From Verrucomicrobiia bacterium (GTDB lineage: Bacteria > Verrucomicrobiota > Verrucomicrobiia > Verrucomicrobiales > Akkermansiaceae), in assembly GCA_030432565.1 (NCBI GenBank), contig JAUIGV010000028.1:1-64000 (forward strand): DNA of 64,000 nt. The letters run 5' to 3'. The number at the start of each line of letters is the position of its first letter. Positions within the stretch are counted from its first letter, which is position 1. The position numbers and the translations under genes were made by a program. This document shows, in pieces, positions 9,201-18,400 of this stretch. The notes under the pieces were generated by a model. That model had not been told where the DNA came from, made no database searches, and saw only the letters and a list, made by a program, of their open reading frames with translations.

Positions 9201-9550
9201 TCGTATTGAGAGAAATCAATCTGCCACTGACTCCAGGCGCTTTCATTTTTGGGAAGAGCCTTGTATCGCTTTTGCGCTTCCTCAAAAGCTGCGAGCACCT
9301 TCGGATCATCATCCCTTGGCCTGCGGGGCGCTTTGGGTAGTCCCGAATCCGGCGCAGTAGACACGCTCACCTCGAATCGCCCGGTGGCATGCAAGGTCGC
9401 CCGCAATGACTCGGTCGTGGAAATCCAATCATGATTATTCCGGCCATCGATGATAAGAACACGAACCGGATCGGGAGCCTCGGCGCCACCCTCACTTGAC
9501 CACAAAAGTGCCATCAAGACAGAAGTCGCTGCGAGCAGGAGGGATCTCAT
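6248..9550 (-). CDS. Secreted ThuA / PVC beta-propeller dehydrogenase / HEAT / cytochrome c fusion
   Basis: From the preferred start (9550, giving MRSLLLAATSVLMALL, a signal peptide) the protein has 1100 residues. Domain order: ThuA-like domain (about 30-315, with ILNYNGPRWP, GGGVLAIHAANNCFSDWPEY and a final TTMGHFWPGD); a PVC-type beta-propeller resembling glucose/sorbosone dehydrogenases (about 365-745, NGAMYVAEMRSYMQDVEG, DTNGDGRYDRVTVFADGL, GAIYVVDMARG); HEAT-like helices (about 770-910); and a C-terminal class I cytochrome c with CVSCH heme-attachment motif. The architecture is common in Planctomycetes and Verrucomicrobia and suggests periplasmic oxidation of a carbohydrate with electron transfer to heme. 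The substrate is unknown. An upstream GTG at 9601 is possible but would hide the signal peptide. Confidence 0.85.
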   Translation of the reverse strand: MRSLLLAATSVLMALLWSSEGGAEAPDPVRVLIIDGRNNHDWISTTESLRATLHATGRFEVSVSTAPDSGLPKAPRRPRDDDPKVLAAFEEAQKRYKALPKNESAWSQWQIDFSQYDTVILNYNGPRWPKAMEEGFTKFVREGGGVLAIHAANNCFSDWPEYNEMIGLGWRKPGFGKMVTVDPETGKAVESGSDQGTGHGAKHPFKVTVRAPEHPVMKGLPKVWLHAKDELYHRLRGSAQNLTVLSSAYSDPKTGGSGNHEPITHEQTFGKGRVIVTTMGHFWPGDVDRESLHCLGFQTIVARAAEYLATGKVTLPVPEGFPAEDEEKIVPPHQLGSSQAIPATDWKKVKEENEFHPLTVLQALDAFELAPGFQIENVAAEPDVEEPVLAVWDGNGAMYVAEMRSYMQDVEGNGTKTSKNGRVKRLEDTNGDGRYDRVTVFADGLNLPRMILPLDDRIAIVETDTTSVYSFRDTDGDGVSDEKELLWKGKEIPPTKSVEHQDSGLIWNLDNTIYVSYNHTKYRFTDGTWRGLKAQNIWAQWGLDHDETGQIFYSSNSDPFFSSQMPREYWGLIDHRGGPRPRDSEPVAFGAAYDLSFLEMKNLCPTKDRGGANTARRGMTSAGGQSVYKANKLPVGYLKSFFITDPTAHVVRQGLVTDRNGQRFLIHPHGQEEFLISPDIYFRPVNTHIGPDGAIYVVDMARGIIQDAPWLSPGPREFIRGAGLDKVIRRGRIWRVSHQDHPLTFEKPRMLEERTASLVRHLDHPNSWWRMTAQKLIILRKDRDLVIPLLKDQIQYTQNALGRLHALWTLHGMGAEKEILPVALKDRDWRVRAAAVRMHEPMIKEGNHSALLPLVDDKHPEVAKQLILSLGWSKDPAVFDLIGRAIENHPAHLGVTLAGTVALWKQETSSVKRLRSGEAFKTLKDSATAATRWKQALAQWNRGLTFPEEMPKDDTRKIQGGEVLYFQNCVSCHGPDGKGTKIPGMKTALAPSLADSKRVHGPLAGLMPVMANGLIGPIDGVTYQANYMAPAHALGITRDDRLAELLSYLRYAWGGNPTLIKPDEVKEWRRRLKERTTPWTDEELKEKLRREKGMIGLPQK

Positions 9551-9673
9551 GAAGTTATCATACAGGTTTATCCCGCCCCATTCTTTCGAAAGGACCTTCA
9601 CGCGAAAAATTCAAAGCGACTTGGCGTTTTGCGGTTGCCATGTGAATCTCCCAAAAGAAACCAATATCACACC

Positions 9674-11206
9674 ATGAAACTGCTCCCCTTCCTGGCTCTT
9701 GCCTGTGTCTCTCTGGCCACAGCCAAACAACCCAACATCCTCTTCCTCTTCTCGGACGATCACGCCCTTCGCTCCATTTCGGCGTATGGTGGAGATCTCG
9801 CCAAGGTCGCTCCCACGCCCAACATTGATCGCCTCGCGGCGAGCGGAGCCATCTTCGAAAACTCCTTTTGCGGCAATTCCATCTGCGGCCCTTCCCGGGC
9901 CACCATCATGACCGGAAAACACAGCCACAAAAACGGCTTCCTTCGCAACTCAGGAAAGGGCCTCGATCAATCGCAGTGGACTCTCTCGAAAGCTCTTCAC
10001 GGAGCCGGCTACAACACCGCCGTCATTGGTAAGTGGCACCTTGTTTCAGATCCCGTCGGGTTCGACTACTGGGAAATTCTTCCCGGCCAGGGCAACTACT
10101 ACAATCCCGTCTTCAAACAAATGGACGGCACCACCAAGAAGTTCAACGGATACTGCACCGACATCACCACGGAGAAAGCAATCAAGTGGCTCGACAAACG
10201 GGACAAGGAAAAGCCCTTCTTCCTGATGTGCCAACATAAGGCGCCGCACCGCACTTTTGCGCCAGCACTGCGTCACCTCAAAGCCTTCGAGGGCGTCACC
10301 ATTCCGGAGCCTCCCACCCTCTTCGACGACTACAAAAACCGCAGCGGCACACTCGCGAAGAACGAAATGGAAATCGACCGCCACTTCGACTGGGCTTACG
10401 ACGCAAAAGTCCGCAAAGACGAGCGCAACGGAATCAAACTCCCCGGCTTGGATCGCTACCCAACCGTGGAATACCGACGCATGACCGAAGCCCAGAAGAA
10501 GCAATGGGACGCTCACTTTGGGCCGGAGAACAGAGCTTTCATCGAAAAGGTTCCCAATATGAGCCACAAGGACATCGTGCGCTGGAAATACCAACGCTAC
10601 ATGAAAAACTACCTCGCCACCGTGAAGGCAGTCGATGAAAGCGTGGGCCGCATGCTCGACTACCTCGACGAGAACGGTCTCGCTGAAAACACCATCGTCG
10701 TTTACGCCTCTGACCAGGGCTTCTACCTCGGCGAACATGGTTGGTACGATAAACGCTGGATGTTCGAGGAGTCCTTCAAGATGCCCTTCACCATCCGCTG
10801 GCCCGGAGTCACCAAGCCCGGATCCCGCCCGAAAGAGATGATTCAAAACATCGATTACGCCCCCACCTTTCTTGAAGCGGCCGGGGTCGAAATTCCCAAC
10901 GAGATCCAGGGAAAATCCATCGCCCCTGTTCTCAAAGGCGATTCAAAGGAATGGCGTAAATCCCTCTACTATTCCTACTACGAAAAAGGTGAGCACAACG
11001 TCCCGCAGCACTTCGGTGTCCGCACCGAGACGCATAAATTGTTCTACCTCCCCGAGACCGGCGAATGGCAACTCTTCGACCTCGTCAAAGACCCGCAGGA
11101 ATTGAAAAGCGTCCATGACAGCCCTGCCTACGCCAAGGTGAAGGAAAAACTCACCCAGGAGTTCAATCGTCTGCGTGAGCACTACGAAGCTCCCCCGATG
11201 AAGTAA
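9674..11206 (+). CDS. Secreted type I sulfatase (CGPSR formylglycine motif)
   Basis: The 510-aa product starts with a clear signal peptide (MKLLPFLALACVSLATAK), which fixes the start at 9674 rather than an upstream in-frame codon. The formylglycine-generating motif CGPSR lies near residue 71. The metal-binding FLFSDDH near 25, GKWHL near 120 and DQGFYLGEHGWYDKRWMFEES near 360 are all present. The overall pattern matches N-sulfoglucosamine-sulfohydrolase- and mucin-desulfating-like members of family S1. The enzyme would remove sulfate esters from glycans outside the cytoplasm. It needs maturation by a formylglycine-generating or anSME-type enzyme not found in this window. It is divergent from the ThuA/cytochrome gene. 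Confidence 0.9.
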   Translation: MKLLPFLALACVSLATAKQPNILFLFSDDHALRSISAYGGDLAKVAPTPNIDRLAASGAIFENSFCGNSICGPSRATIMTGKHSHKNGFLRNSGKGLDQSQWTLSKALHGAGYNTAVIGKWHLVSDPVGFDYWEILPGQGNYYNPVFKQMDGTTKKFNGYCTDITTEKAIKWLDKRDKEKPFFLMCQHKAPHRTFAPALRHLKAFEGVTIPEPPTLFDDYKNRSGTLAKNEMEIDRHFDWAYDAKVRKDERNGIKLPGLDRYPTVEYRRMTEAQKKQWDAHFGPENRAFIEKVPNMSHKDIVRWKYQRYMKNYLATVKAVDESVGRMLDYLDENGLAENTIVVYASDQGFYLGEHGWYDKRWMFEESFKMPFTIRWPGVTKPGSRPKEMIQNIDYAPTFLEAAGVEIPNEIQGKSIAPVLKGDSKEWRKSLYYSYYEKGEHNVPQHFGVRTETHKLFYLPETGEWQLFDLVKDPQELKSVHDSPAYAKVKEKLTQEFNRLREHYEAPPMK

Positions 11207-11226
11207 GCCTCCTCCGTATTCAAGCA

Positions 11227-11499
11227 ATGAAATACAAATCAGTCTTCGTTCATGCTCCATCCGGGACTTACGAAAAAGAAGGCTTTCTAGGTGGCAGCGA
11301 GACCAAAACCTCGCCGCACTGGATCGACGCCACAAGTCTCGCCGAGCAGACCACCATCGCTTGCAACCAGCTCGCCGATGAGGGTTACGAGGTGGTCACC
11401 GTCACTGAAATCACCAGGGGAACTAATACTATTTACACGGCCGGCGGTGCGGGCTGGTCGGTCACCCACGGCGTTCTGGTGACCGCGAAGCAAAATTAA
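11227..11499 (+). CDS. Small conserved-type protein (DUF4177-like)
   Basis: A 90-aa protein without signal peptide or membrane segment. The C-terminal part, LADEGYEVVTVTEITRG followed by a beta-hairpin-like GVLVTAKQN, resembles small DUF4177-type proteins in which an LNxxGxEGWEVV-like string leads into a strand. This similarity is weak. It lies 20 bases after the sulfatase on the same strand, so it could be co-transcribed, and its end overlaps the convergent M50 gene by four bases. Function unknown. Confidence 0.55.
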   Translation: MKYKSVFVHAPSGTYEKEGFLGGSETKTSPHWIDATSLAEQTTIACNQLADEGYEVVTVTEITRGTNTIYTAGGAGWSVTHGVLVTAKQN

Positions 11500-12113
11500 C
11501 CACGCCTTCCGAAAAGCGATAAAAGGATCCCAAGCCCGTCATTCGGGGTTTCTCCTTCATCGGTGATGGCACTCATCGGAATCAAATTAATCACTGCGCT
11601 TGTCAACGCACTGAGAGCAATTCCTTGCATGAGAATCTCAAAGAGGTCGTCACTCGAGTTGAGGAAAGTGTCGAAACCAATGATGGAATAGATTGCGAAA
11701 AACACGAGAAGCTCGATCCCGGGTCCGCCAAAATAAACGAGGGCACTTTTCAAACGCCCCCAGCTCTCCCGGGTGTATCCCGGAAGCATGTATCCGGAAA
11801 TGGGCACCATCCTGAACTCGACCTTCGTGCCACGGAAATGGAACTCCTTGACGATGCGGCCAAAGCCGACCACGAATTCCTTCACCTCCCAACCGACCAG
11901 ACGGGCAAGGACAGCATGGCCAAACTCGTGCAGGAAAGTGAGCGGCATCCATGCCAGGAGGAAGGCCACCGCGCCCAGCTTTTTGGGTTCGTAGTCATCA
12001 ACGATTTCGAGAAGAAAAAAGAAGGAGATCAGCAGGCAGAAGAGAACGTAGCCCGTCCTCTCGCCACGAGTTGCAGGGCCGCTCTCCTTCTTGGTGTAAT
12101 CGATTCCGAACAT
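11496..12113 (-). CDS. M50-family (site-2-protease-like) membrane metalloprotease
   Basis: The 205-aa protein has four or five hydrophobic segments. The second carries the zinc-binding HEFGH motif (residues 62-66). A C-terminal helix has NLIPMSAITDEGETPNDG, a variant of the NPxxPLDG-type motif supplying the third zinc ligand (Asp of NDG). There is no PDZ domain, so this is a minimal S2P/FtsH-independent type. Such proteases cleave within membrane helices in stress signalling or pheromone processing; the substrate here is unknown. The upstream secretin remnant on the same strand ends only six bases before the start codon. Confidence 0.8.
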   Translation of the reverse strand: MFGIDYTKKESGPATRGERTGYVLFCLLISFFFLLEIVDDYEPKKLGAVAFLLAWMPLTFLHEFGHAVLARLVGWEVKEFVVGFGRIVKEFHFRGTKVEFRMVPISGYMLPGYTRESWGRLKSALVYFGGPGIELLVFFAIYSIIGFDTFLNSSDDLFEILMQGIALSALTSAVINLIPMSAITDEGETPNDGLGILLSLFGRRG

Positions 12114-12119
12114 GGCACA

Positions 12120-12437
12120 CTAGCAAGTATGAAAATCCTCCACATCAAACTCAAACGTTGCATCGACCCAGTCAAAGCCAAGCTCTTCGGTGGTGTTCGA
12201 CTTCACCTCGACAAACTTTGTGGTAACCCGGATCGACCGAGGGAACGCCTTCCTCACGGAAATCTTCCGAACCTGATGGGATCGAGCAACCTGATTTCCT
12301 CGATCCAACCTACTTAGCCTGCCGGCCAAATGAAACGAATCGCGATCGCCCGCCTCAATGACCCGCCGCCCCTCAGAATCAGCGGCTGCCATCAGAAGAA
12401 CGACTGCACCTGCAGGTCTGTAGATTCCATTCAACAA
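12120..12437 (-). pseudogene. Secretin-like fragment
   Basis: The last 45 residues of this frame contain RSIRVTTKFVEVKSNTTEEL followed by GFDWV. This is the hallmark of verrucomicrobial secretins (TKFVEV...NTEELGFDW), where it opens the secretin core after the last N-domain. The frame stops shortly afterwards (FDVEDFHTC), and the preceding 55 residues look like no known domain and may be read-through of non-coding DNA. I see no signal peptide and only TTG starts at the 5' end. It is most likely a leftover of a larger secretin gene. It could also be a very short gene coupled to the M50 protease downstream. Confidence 0.5.
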
Positions 12438-12518
12438 TCATGAATCTACGGACGGTCACATGAATGGTCAAGGGCTGGAGTCTCGAGATCCCTCCAGCCC
12501 ATCGATCGACCTCGAAGG

Positions 12519-15431
12519 CTAGTTCGTCTTCCGGATCTGCAAGCGAAGAAACTCCCTCGAGACGCTCCCGCGCGGAACCATCGAACGCCTGATCTGTTCA
12601 AAATCGTTCCCACCCGCGACTGAAAATATCACCCCGTCTGAAGACCACGGATCGTTTTGGCCCAAGTCCTCGGACCGCAACACATTCACCTCGAGTGTTC
12701 CGCGGGCCATGGGATTCTCGCGATAGACGATGCCCTGATAAAGCTCTCCGTCCTCTTCGACCGTCACCAACCTCCAACCCTCTGTGACACCATTGGGCTT
12801 CAGCGGGTGCAACCCGTGCATGTATTCCGCCAGAGTCGTGATGCCGTCGCCATCCGAATCATCCGCCGGACCTTCTCCCAGGCCACCGAAGTGTCTCCAT
12901 TCCCAAGGATCGGCAATCCCGTCCTGGTCTTCATCCAAAGGAGCCAAGATCACTTCATGAGCACCCAAATCAATCTCCCCACGATCAACTCTTGGTCGCC
13001 CCTCGATATCCAGGTCTTCCGGGTTGTCCGCACTCAGGCCTGCATCCCTTACGAGAGGACTCGTTGGCACCAGATCACGATTTCGGATGGTGAGATCAGG
13101 CGCAAGAGCAGGATCCAAGTACTCCCCGAAGCCCGGATCACTCAGAGCATCGCGGCCATTGAAATTCCCGTCACCAAGCTCACGCAAATCAATCCCCTCG
13201 ATCACGCAGTGTGAGTAATTCACCACGCCTCCGGGAAAGACCGACACGTTGCCTGTATTGCCCCAGACCAAGACATTGGTGAGATCCGCCGAGCATCCTG
13301 ACCGGACCTCCACCAGATCATCGCTGTTTCCCGCGGCACTCGCATTGATCAGAGAGGCATGTCCCTGCCCGGTCACGAGCACCGAGCCCGTGTTGCCGGC
13401 ATACACCAGGTTCACGGCCTGCATCATGGCATCCTGCAAATAGAATTGCCCATCACACGACGAAACCCGCACGTTGCGAAGGTCCACCGAAGCGTCAACA
13501 ACGAAGGCAAATCGCCCCCCGTCTCCGCAACCCGATATCTCGCCCTCACTCAGGAAGACCTCGGCACCATCTCCCGCGCTCACCGCCCTCCCGCACCCCA
13601 GAAAGAAACAGTTGGTCACCCGATGTGTCCCCCCATTCACTTTCAAGCCACCAAGATGAACAACCCCATCTTCCGGGTCAGTGGCAGTGAAAGCCACCCC
13701 GTCCACCTCCAGATGATTCCCGGAACCTTCTTCCCAGTCGGCGACCAGAAGCGCACTTGAGTTCTCTCCTCGAATATTTGAGGTCCGCGACGTCACTCCC
13801 ACGGGAGCGAGATCATCATCGCCCAGATCACCCGATAAAATCGTGCGATGAAAGTCGGGATCCCGTTCTCCGCCACCTGCCGGGAAACCACCGAGAATCG
13901 TCAAAGAATGTGGCACCTCAAAAACCTCTGCGACGTTTCCTTCCACATGCCCCTCCCCCTCATCGGGATGGTAGAGACCGCCGGCAAGGTGCAAAAAATC
14001 ACCCGGTTGTGAAGCCGCGAGCGCATCATTCAGGTGCTTGAAAGCCGTGCCCCAAGTGAGCCCGTCCGCACCCTCGACAGGCGCACTCTGATCAACGTGC
14101 AGGATGACCTTTTGCTGCTCAAAGGCACCCAAATCGACCGCCAGACCTCGCATCCTCAGCTGATCCGCAAGATCAAGCGCTCCCGCTCCGAAGAACCCGG
14201 TCCCCGCATCAACCACAGGCGACTCATAATCCGGAGTCAAATCGACCATGGTGAAAGGAGCCAACTGTGAATCCACCTCCGGCCCAAAACCCGGACTGTT
14301 TGAGACGTCCGTCCCGTCAAGATTCCCCTGCCCCTCGACTGTGAGATTACGATGCTCGACCAGCGTGTGGTCCACCGTCAGCGCTCCCGTTCCAGCCACC
14401 CGCAGGTTCATTGCGGACGATGGCCCATTCTCCCAGATCAGGACATTCTCCAAAATGACATCCACGTCAAAGGCAGAAAGCCCCCCTCTCGCATTCCCGG
14501 CAAGAGTGCAGTTCCGAAGCACCAAAGGCTCGCCACCCTGTGCCAGCATCGCGGCACCCGTTCCTCCAAAGATCGCCGTCCCGTAAAAGAAGCCATCGGT
14601 ATGGGCCAGCGAAATCGCCGCTCCAGGCTTTGGCTGGCCTGGGGGAGCCACGCTTCCCGCAAAAGAACAGGAGAGCGCTGTGACCTGACCGCCATCGACC
14701 GCCAAAGCCATCCCATTGCCATCAGCAACATTCCCTGCAAAGGTCGATCGCGATATCGAAACCTGTGAATCCTTGGAAAAAAGTGCGCCCCCACTCGCAA
14801 CGGTATTGAAGGGAGCAGTCGACACATTCCCTTCAAACCGGCATCGTTCCACACTGCAAAACGCTCCTTCAACCACCGCCACCGCCCCACCCAGCTCGGC
14901 CTGATTTCCCTCAAAAGTGCAGCCTTCCATCTCAAGTGATCTCACTCGATGATAGATCGCTCCTCCTCGCTGGCTGGCGGAACTTTGCTCAAATCGACAC
15001 CACTCGAGGAAGAGATCTCCTTCGGAATAGATCGCCCCGCCAAGGTCGGCCGCTCCTCCCTGAAGAACCAAATGACGCATCATCACGAGCTGACCCTCTG
15101 CCACCGAGAACAAGCGACCGGGGTTCGCCTTGGCAGGCAGGATGCGCGGCTTTGCCAACAAGTTTCCTTCCACGGTGATCGATCGATTCAGGGTGATCTC
15201 TCCATTAATCAGTCGAATGGTCTGGCTTGAAACCGCCGGTGAAAAGTTGATCACATCTCCGTCATCGGCATTTGCAATCGCCTCCCGGAGGGTCAAAACG
15301 CCATCAAGCGGATCAATGGTATCACCGCTTCCCGTCACGGTGTGAGTCGTCGGCGAAGCCAAAACCACACCGGCCGAAATAAACTTTCCAATGGCCAGTC
15401 CTCCCAAAAAACGACGGATATTTCTTCTCAT
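12519..15431 (-). CDS. Secreted right-handed beta-helix protein with choice-of-anchor Q-type region
   Basis: From ATG at 15431 (MRRNIRRFLGGLAIGKFISA, a signal peptide) the protein has 970 residues. It contains two consecutive parallel beta-helix regions (about 20-430 and 440-830), each ending in a DxGAFE/DLGAHE string (DLGAFEQQ, DLGAHEVI). This is typical of polymorphic outer membrane protein-like and choice-of-anchor Q proteins. Repeats such as GGAIYSEGDLFLEWC, GGAVAVVEGAF and GGALFSKDSQVSIS give the ladder. Near 835-875 lies a calcium-binding-like DEDQDGIADPWEW ... DSDGDGITTLAEYMHG segment, as in thrombospondin-3-type spacers, before a beta-rich C-terminal domain. The role is probably surface adhesion or polysaccharide interaction; no catalytic residues are evident. 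Confidence 0.8.
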   Translation of the reverse strand: MRRNIRRFLGGLAIGKFISAGVVLASPTTHTVTGSGDTIDPLDGVLTLREAIANADDGDVINFSPAVSSQTIRLINGEITLNRSITVEGNLLAKPRILPAKANPGRLFSVAEGQLVMMRHLVLQGGAADLGGAIYSEGDLFLEWCRFEQSSASQRGGAIYHRVRSLEMEGCTFEGNQAELGGAVAVVEGAFCSVERCRFEGNVSTAPFNTVASGGALFSKDSQVSISRSTFAGNVADGNGMALAVDGGQVTALSCSFAGSVAPPGQPKPGAAISLAHTDGFFYGTAIFGGTGAAMLAQGGEPLVLRNCTLAGNARGGLSAFDVDVILENVLIWENGPSSAMNLRVAGTGALTVDHTLVEHRNLTVEGQGNLDGTDVSNSPGFGPEVDSQLAPFTMVDLTPDYESPVVDAGTGFFGAGALDLADQLRMRGLAVDLGAFEQQKVILHVDQSAPVEGADGLTWGTAFKHLNDALAASQPGDFLHLAGGLYHPDEGEGHVEGNVAEVFEVPHSLTILGGFPAGGGERDPDFHRTILSGDLGDDDLAPVGVTSRTSNIRGENSSALLVADWEEGSGNHLEVDGVAFTATDPEDGVVHLGGLKVNGGTHRVTNCFFLGCGRAVSAGDGAEVFLSEGEISGCGDGGRFAFVVDASVDLRNVRVSSCDGQFYLQDAMMQAVNLVYAGNTGSVLVTGQGHASLINASAAGNSDDLVEVRSGCSADLTNVLVWGNTGNVSVFPGGVVNYSHCVIEGIDLRELGDGNFNGRDALSDPGFGEYLDPALAPDLTIRNRDLVPTSPLVRDAGLSADNPEDLDIEGRPRVDRGEIDLGAHEVILAPLDEDQDGIADPWEWRHFGGLGEGPADDSDGDGITTLAEYMHGLHPLKPNGVTEGWRLVTVEEDGELYQGIVYRENPMARGTLEVNVLRSEDLGQNDPWSSDGVIFSVAGGNDFEQIRRSMVPRGSVSREFLRLQIRKTN

Positions 15432-15478
15432 GTCACCCCCCTCAAACGGAAAGTCCACCGTCCGTTACAAGCAGCCTG

Positions 15479-18400
15479 CTATTTTTTTTCGCGGGCCAGC
15501 TTCTCATAGAGATCCGCTTCAATCTGATGACGGGGCCACGAACTCGTGCGGAGGGCATCGGCCAGTCTGACCATGATCTCCCGGTCCATCGGAGAATCCA
15601 CCAAAGCCTTGCGGAGAGCCCCGAAATTGCGGGCTGGCTCCGGGAGTTTCACCATCCTCGAGAACCCCGGAGCAATCGCCCTTTCTCCCGGAGACTCCTG
15701 AAACCAACGCAACCAGGTCCGCCCGGATTCAGCGGGTTGACTCCCCGGAAGCTGAAAGGAACCGGTCTCGTCCAGGCGACGACTCACCAGCCACTCGGCC
15801 AGAGCCGGAAGATCATCCAAACGGCCTCCAGGAGCCTGCGCAGAAACAAGCACAGTCCCGTCACCGGAGGTCGAAGCCAGAAAGCGATCGTCCTGGGAAA
15901 ATTGAAGCCAAAGAATCGCTTCCGGGTGGACCAGAGGTGGATTGAGTTTCACTCCGGTGGCCACATCCCAAACCGTCACGTCGGCCTGACCATCGTGCCT
16001 CGGAGTTCCCGTGGCAATCCGCAAGCCATCATGACTAAAGGCAAAGGCTGTCAAAAAATCATCGTGGATAAGGGGACGAAGATGCGGTCTGCCATCGCTC
16101 GTCCGCCACAAGCGGAGCGTGGCATCGTGAGAACCTCCGGTGGCCAGGAGAGCCCCATCCGGACTGAATCGGCAGGTTGTCCCAAACAGAGAGGCCTTGT
16201 CGGAATGCTCCAGCCAGGGGGATTTTGCGACTCCGTCTTCGAGCTTCCAGAGGCGCGCGGCATTGTCCATGGCCCCGGTTGCGAACTGCGAACGCTCCAC
16301 ATCCAAAACGACCGAGGTCACCTTGCTCTTGTGTTTGACCTGACACCGGATCTCACCGGATTCCGGATCAAAGAGATTCACCACTCCATCGGCATGTCCG
16401 GAAAGTGCATGATCTTCTTCCAAGTCCAAACAGGTGATCCCTCCTTCCGCGAGCCGCGTCTGGTGAATCGCCCTCGCCTTTTCAAGATCCCACAAAATGA
16501 CCAAGCCATCGCTGTGACCAATCAGCATTCTCGAGAAGGACGGGTCGAGAGCAAAGGCCGCAGCCTTTGATCGGTCGATGGCCGCCATCAACGGGAGAAC
16601 GTTCTTTGCCAAAAGACTCCTGACCCGCCGAGCGGAAAATGAATCGGCAAAGCGAGGGTTGATCCGCGGCCCGGCCAAAACCAGTTTTCCGGGAGTGGGG
16701 ATGGCAATGCCTTCCTGAACCCCATCCTCCAAATCAAACAAACGCGCCCGACCCTCCCCTGACAAGGTCAGCAGCAACGGCTCGTTCCTATCAAAAACCG
16801 CCAACGGGACGGAATCCCGATGCTGCAATCGAAGCGGCATCGACTTTGTCGGAGTCACCCGACGGCAGTTGACATCACCATCTCTCGAACCACTCACCAG
16901 ATGATGCCCGTCCGGAGTGAACAAGACCCGGGTGAGAGCCTCCGGATGATGAATCGGTGCCATCATTGAGATCCCACGATAAGGATCCCAAACCCGAACC
17001 GTCCGATCCCGCGAAGCAGTCGCAATTCGCGATCCATCAGGACTGAATGACGAATGGTAAACATGATCGGCATGCTCCAGCGGCTGTCCATGCAAGGCCC
17101 CGGTGAAACTGTCCCAAACCTTCGTCGTCCGATCATAGGAAGACGTGGCGATTCGTCCTCCGGCGGCACTCACCGCCAGATGATAGATGGACTCCTTGTG
17201 CCTCAACTCCGGGGTCTGGGGCCTTCCGTCCTCCACCCGCCAAACCCGCGCCCCGCCATCAAAAGCCGCAGTGGCAAAACGGTCACGCCCCGCTAGGAAG
17301 GCTACTTGAACCACCGGCGCGGAATGACATTTCTTTTTCAGGATCACCTCCCCATCACTGGCCCGAAGCACCGACACCGCCCCATCCCCGTAACCGCAAA
17401 GCAGACGAGACTCATCCGGCGAAAAGTCGAGGCAAATCACCCGCTCCTCATGAGCGAACTTCCACCGGACTTTTTGTGATTCCGCATCAAAGGCTCTCAC
17501 GACTCCATCGTGGCCACCCGCGATAATAGTTCCCCCGTCTTCAGTCAGAAGGAGGCTCCGCAGAAGCCTCGAATTGGGGACTTGCAGCTTCGCAAGTTCC
17601 TCTCCCTCCGGCAGCCGGTAAAGCTTCAACAAACCCTGCTGACTTCCCACCACAACCCGGCTGAGATCACGATTCGCGGACGCCAGGGTAAAGCCGTCAT
17701 TCCTAAATCGAAAGCTCCCCAGCGTCTTGCCGGAAAAAGTCTCGTGGAGATTCACGTGCCCGCGCGCGCTCACCGCCAGAGTCCATGTTCCGTCCGGGTT
17801 CAAAAACAGATGACTCGGGCGCTCGTCCAGCAGAACCGGATCCCGCACCTCTCTCGCAAATGAATACCCCGCCATTGTGTGCATCAATTTGAGCGAGGCC
17901 GTTTGGTTTCCGGGATCGGTTCGAAGGGCCCGTGCCAGATAGGCCACCGCGTTTCCGGGTTGGCCCCGGTCGAGATAACCATCGGCAATCAGGAGATCCG
18001 AATGACTGAAAGTACGCTTTACTTCGTACGTTGCCTGATCGGCTCGTTCCCTTTCCCGCGCCTCGGTCTTCCGGGCCTCTTCCGCCCGGATCGCCATCAC
18101 CGTCCCGACCACTGCCGCCGAAACAACCGAAAGAAGCACCACGATGGCGGCCAAGGTCCCCGCCCGGTGTTTGCTCACAAATTTGGAAAGCCGGTAAACG
18201 AAGCTGGGAGGGCGCGCGCTGACCGGCTCACGATTGAGGAAGTTACGAATGTCCTTCGCGAAACCTGAGACGGTATCATACCGCCTCTCTCGATCCTTGT
18301 TTAAAGCCTGCATCACAATCCAATCGAGATCGTTGCGAACCTCACTGGTCACTTTGAGCAAAGGGCCCGGTGATTCGTCCTCCCGCGAAACCTTTGTCAT

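Noticed and set aside
15527-16570. 347-codon frame antisense to the WD40 kinase
   Set aside because: Overlaps the WD40 region entirely and shows no recognisable domain.
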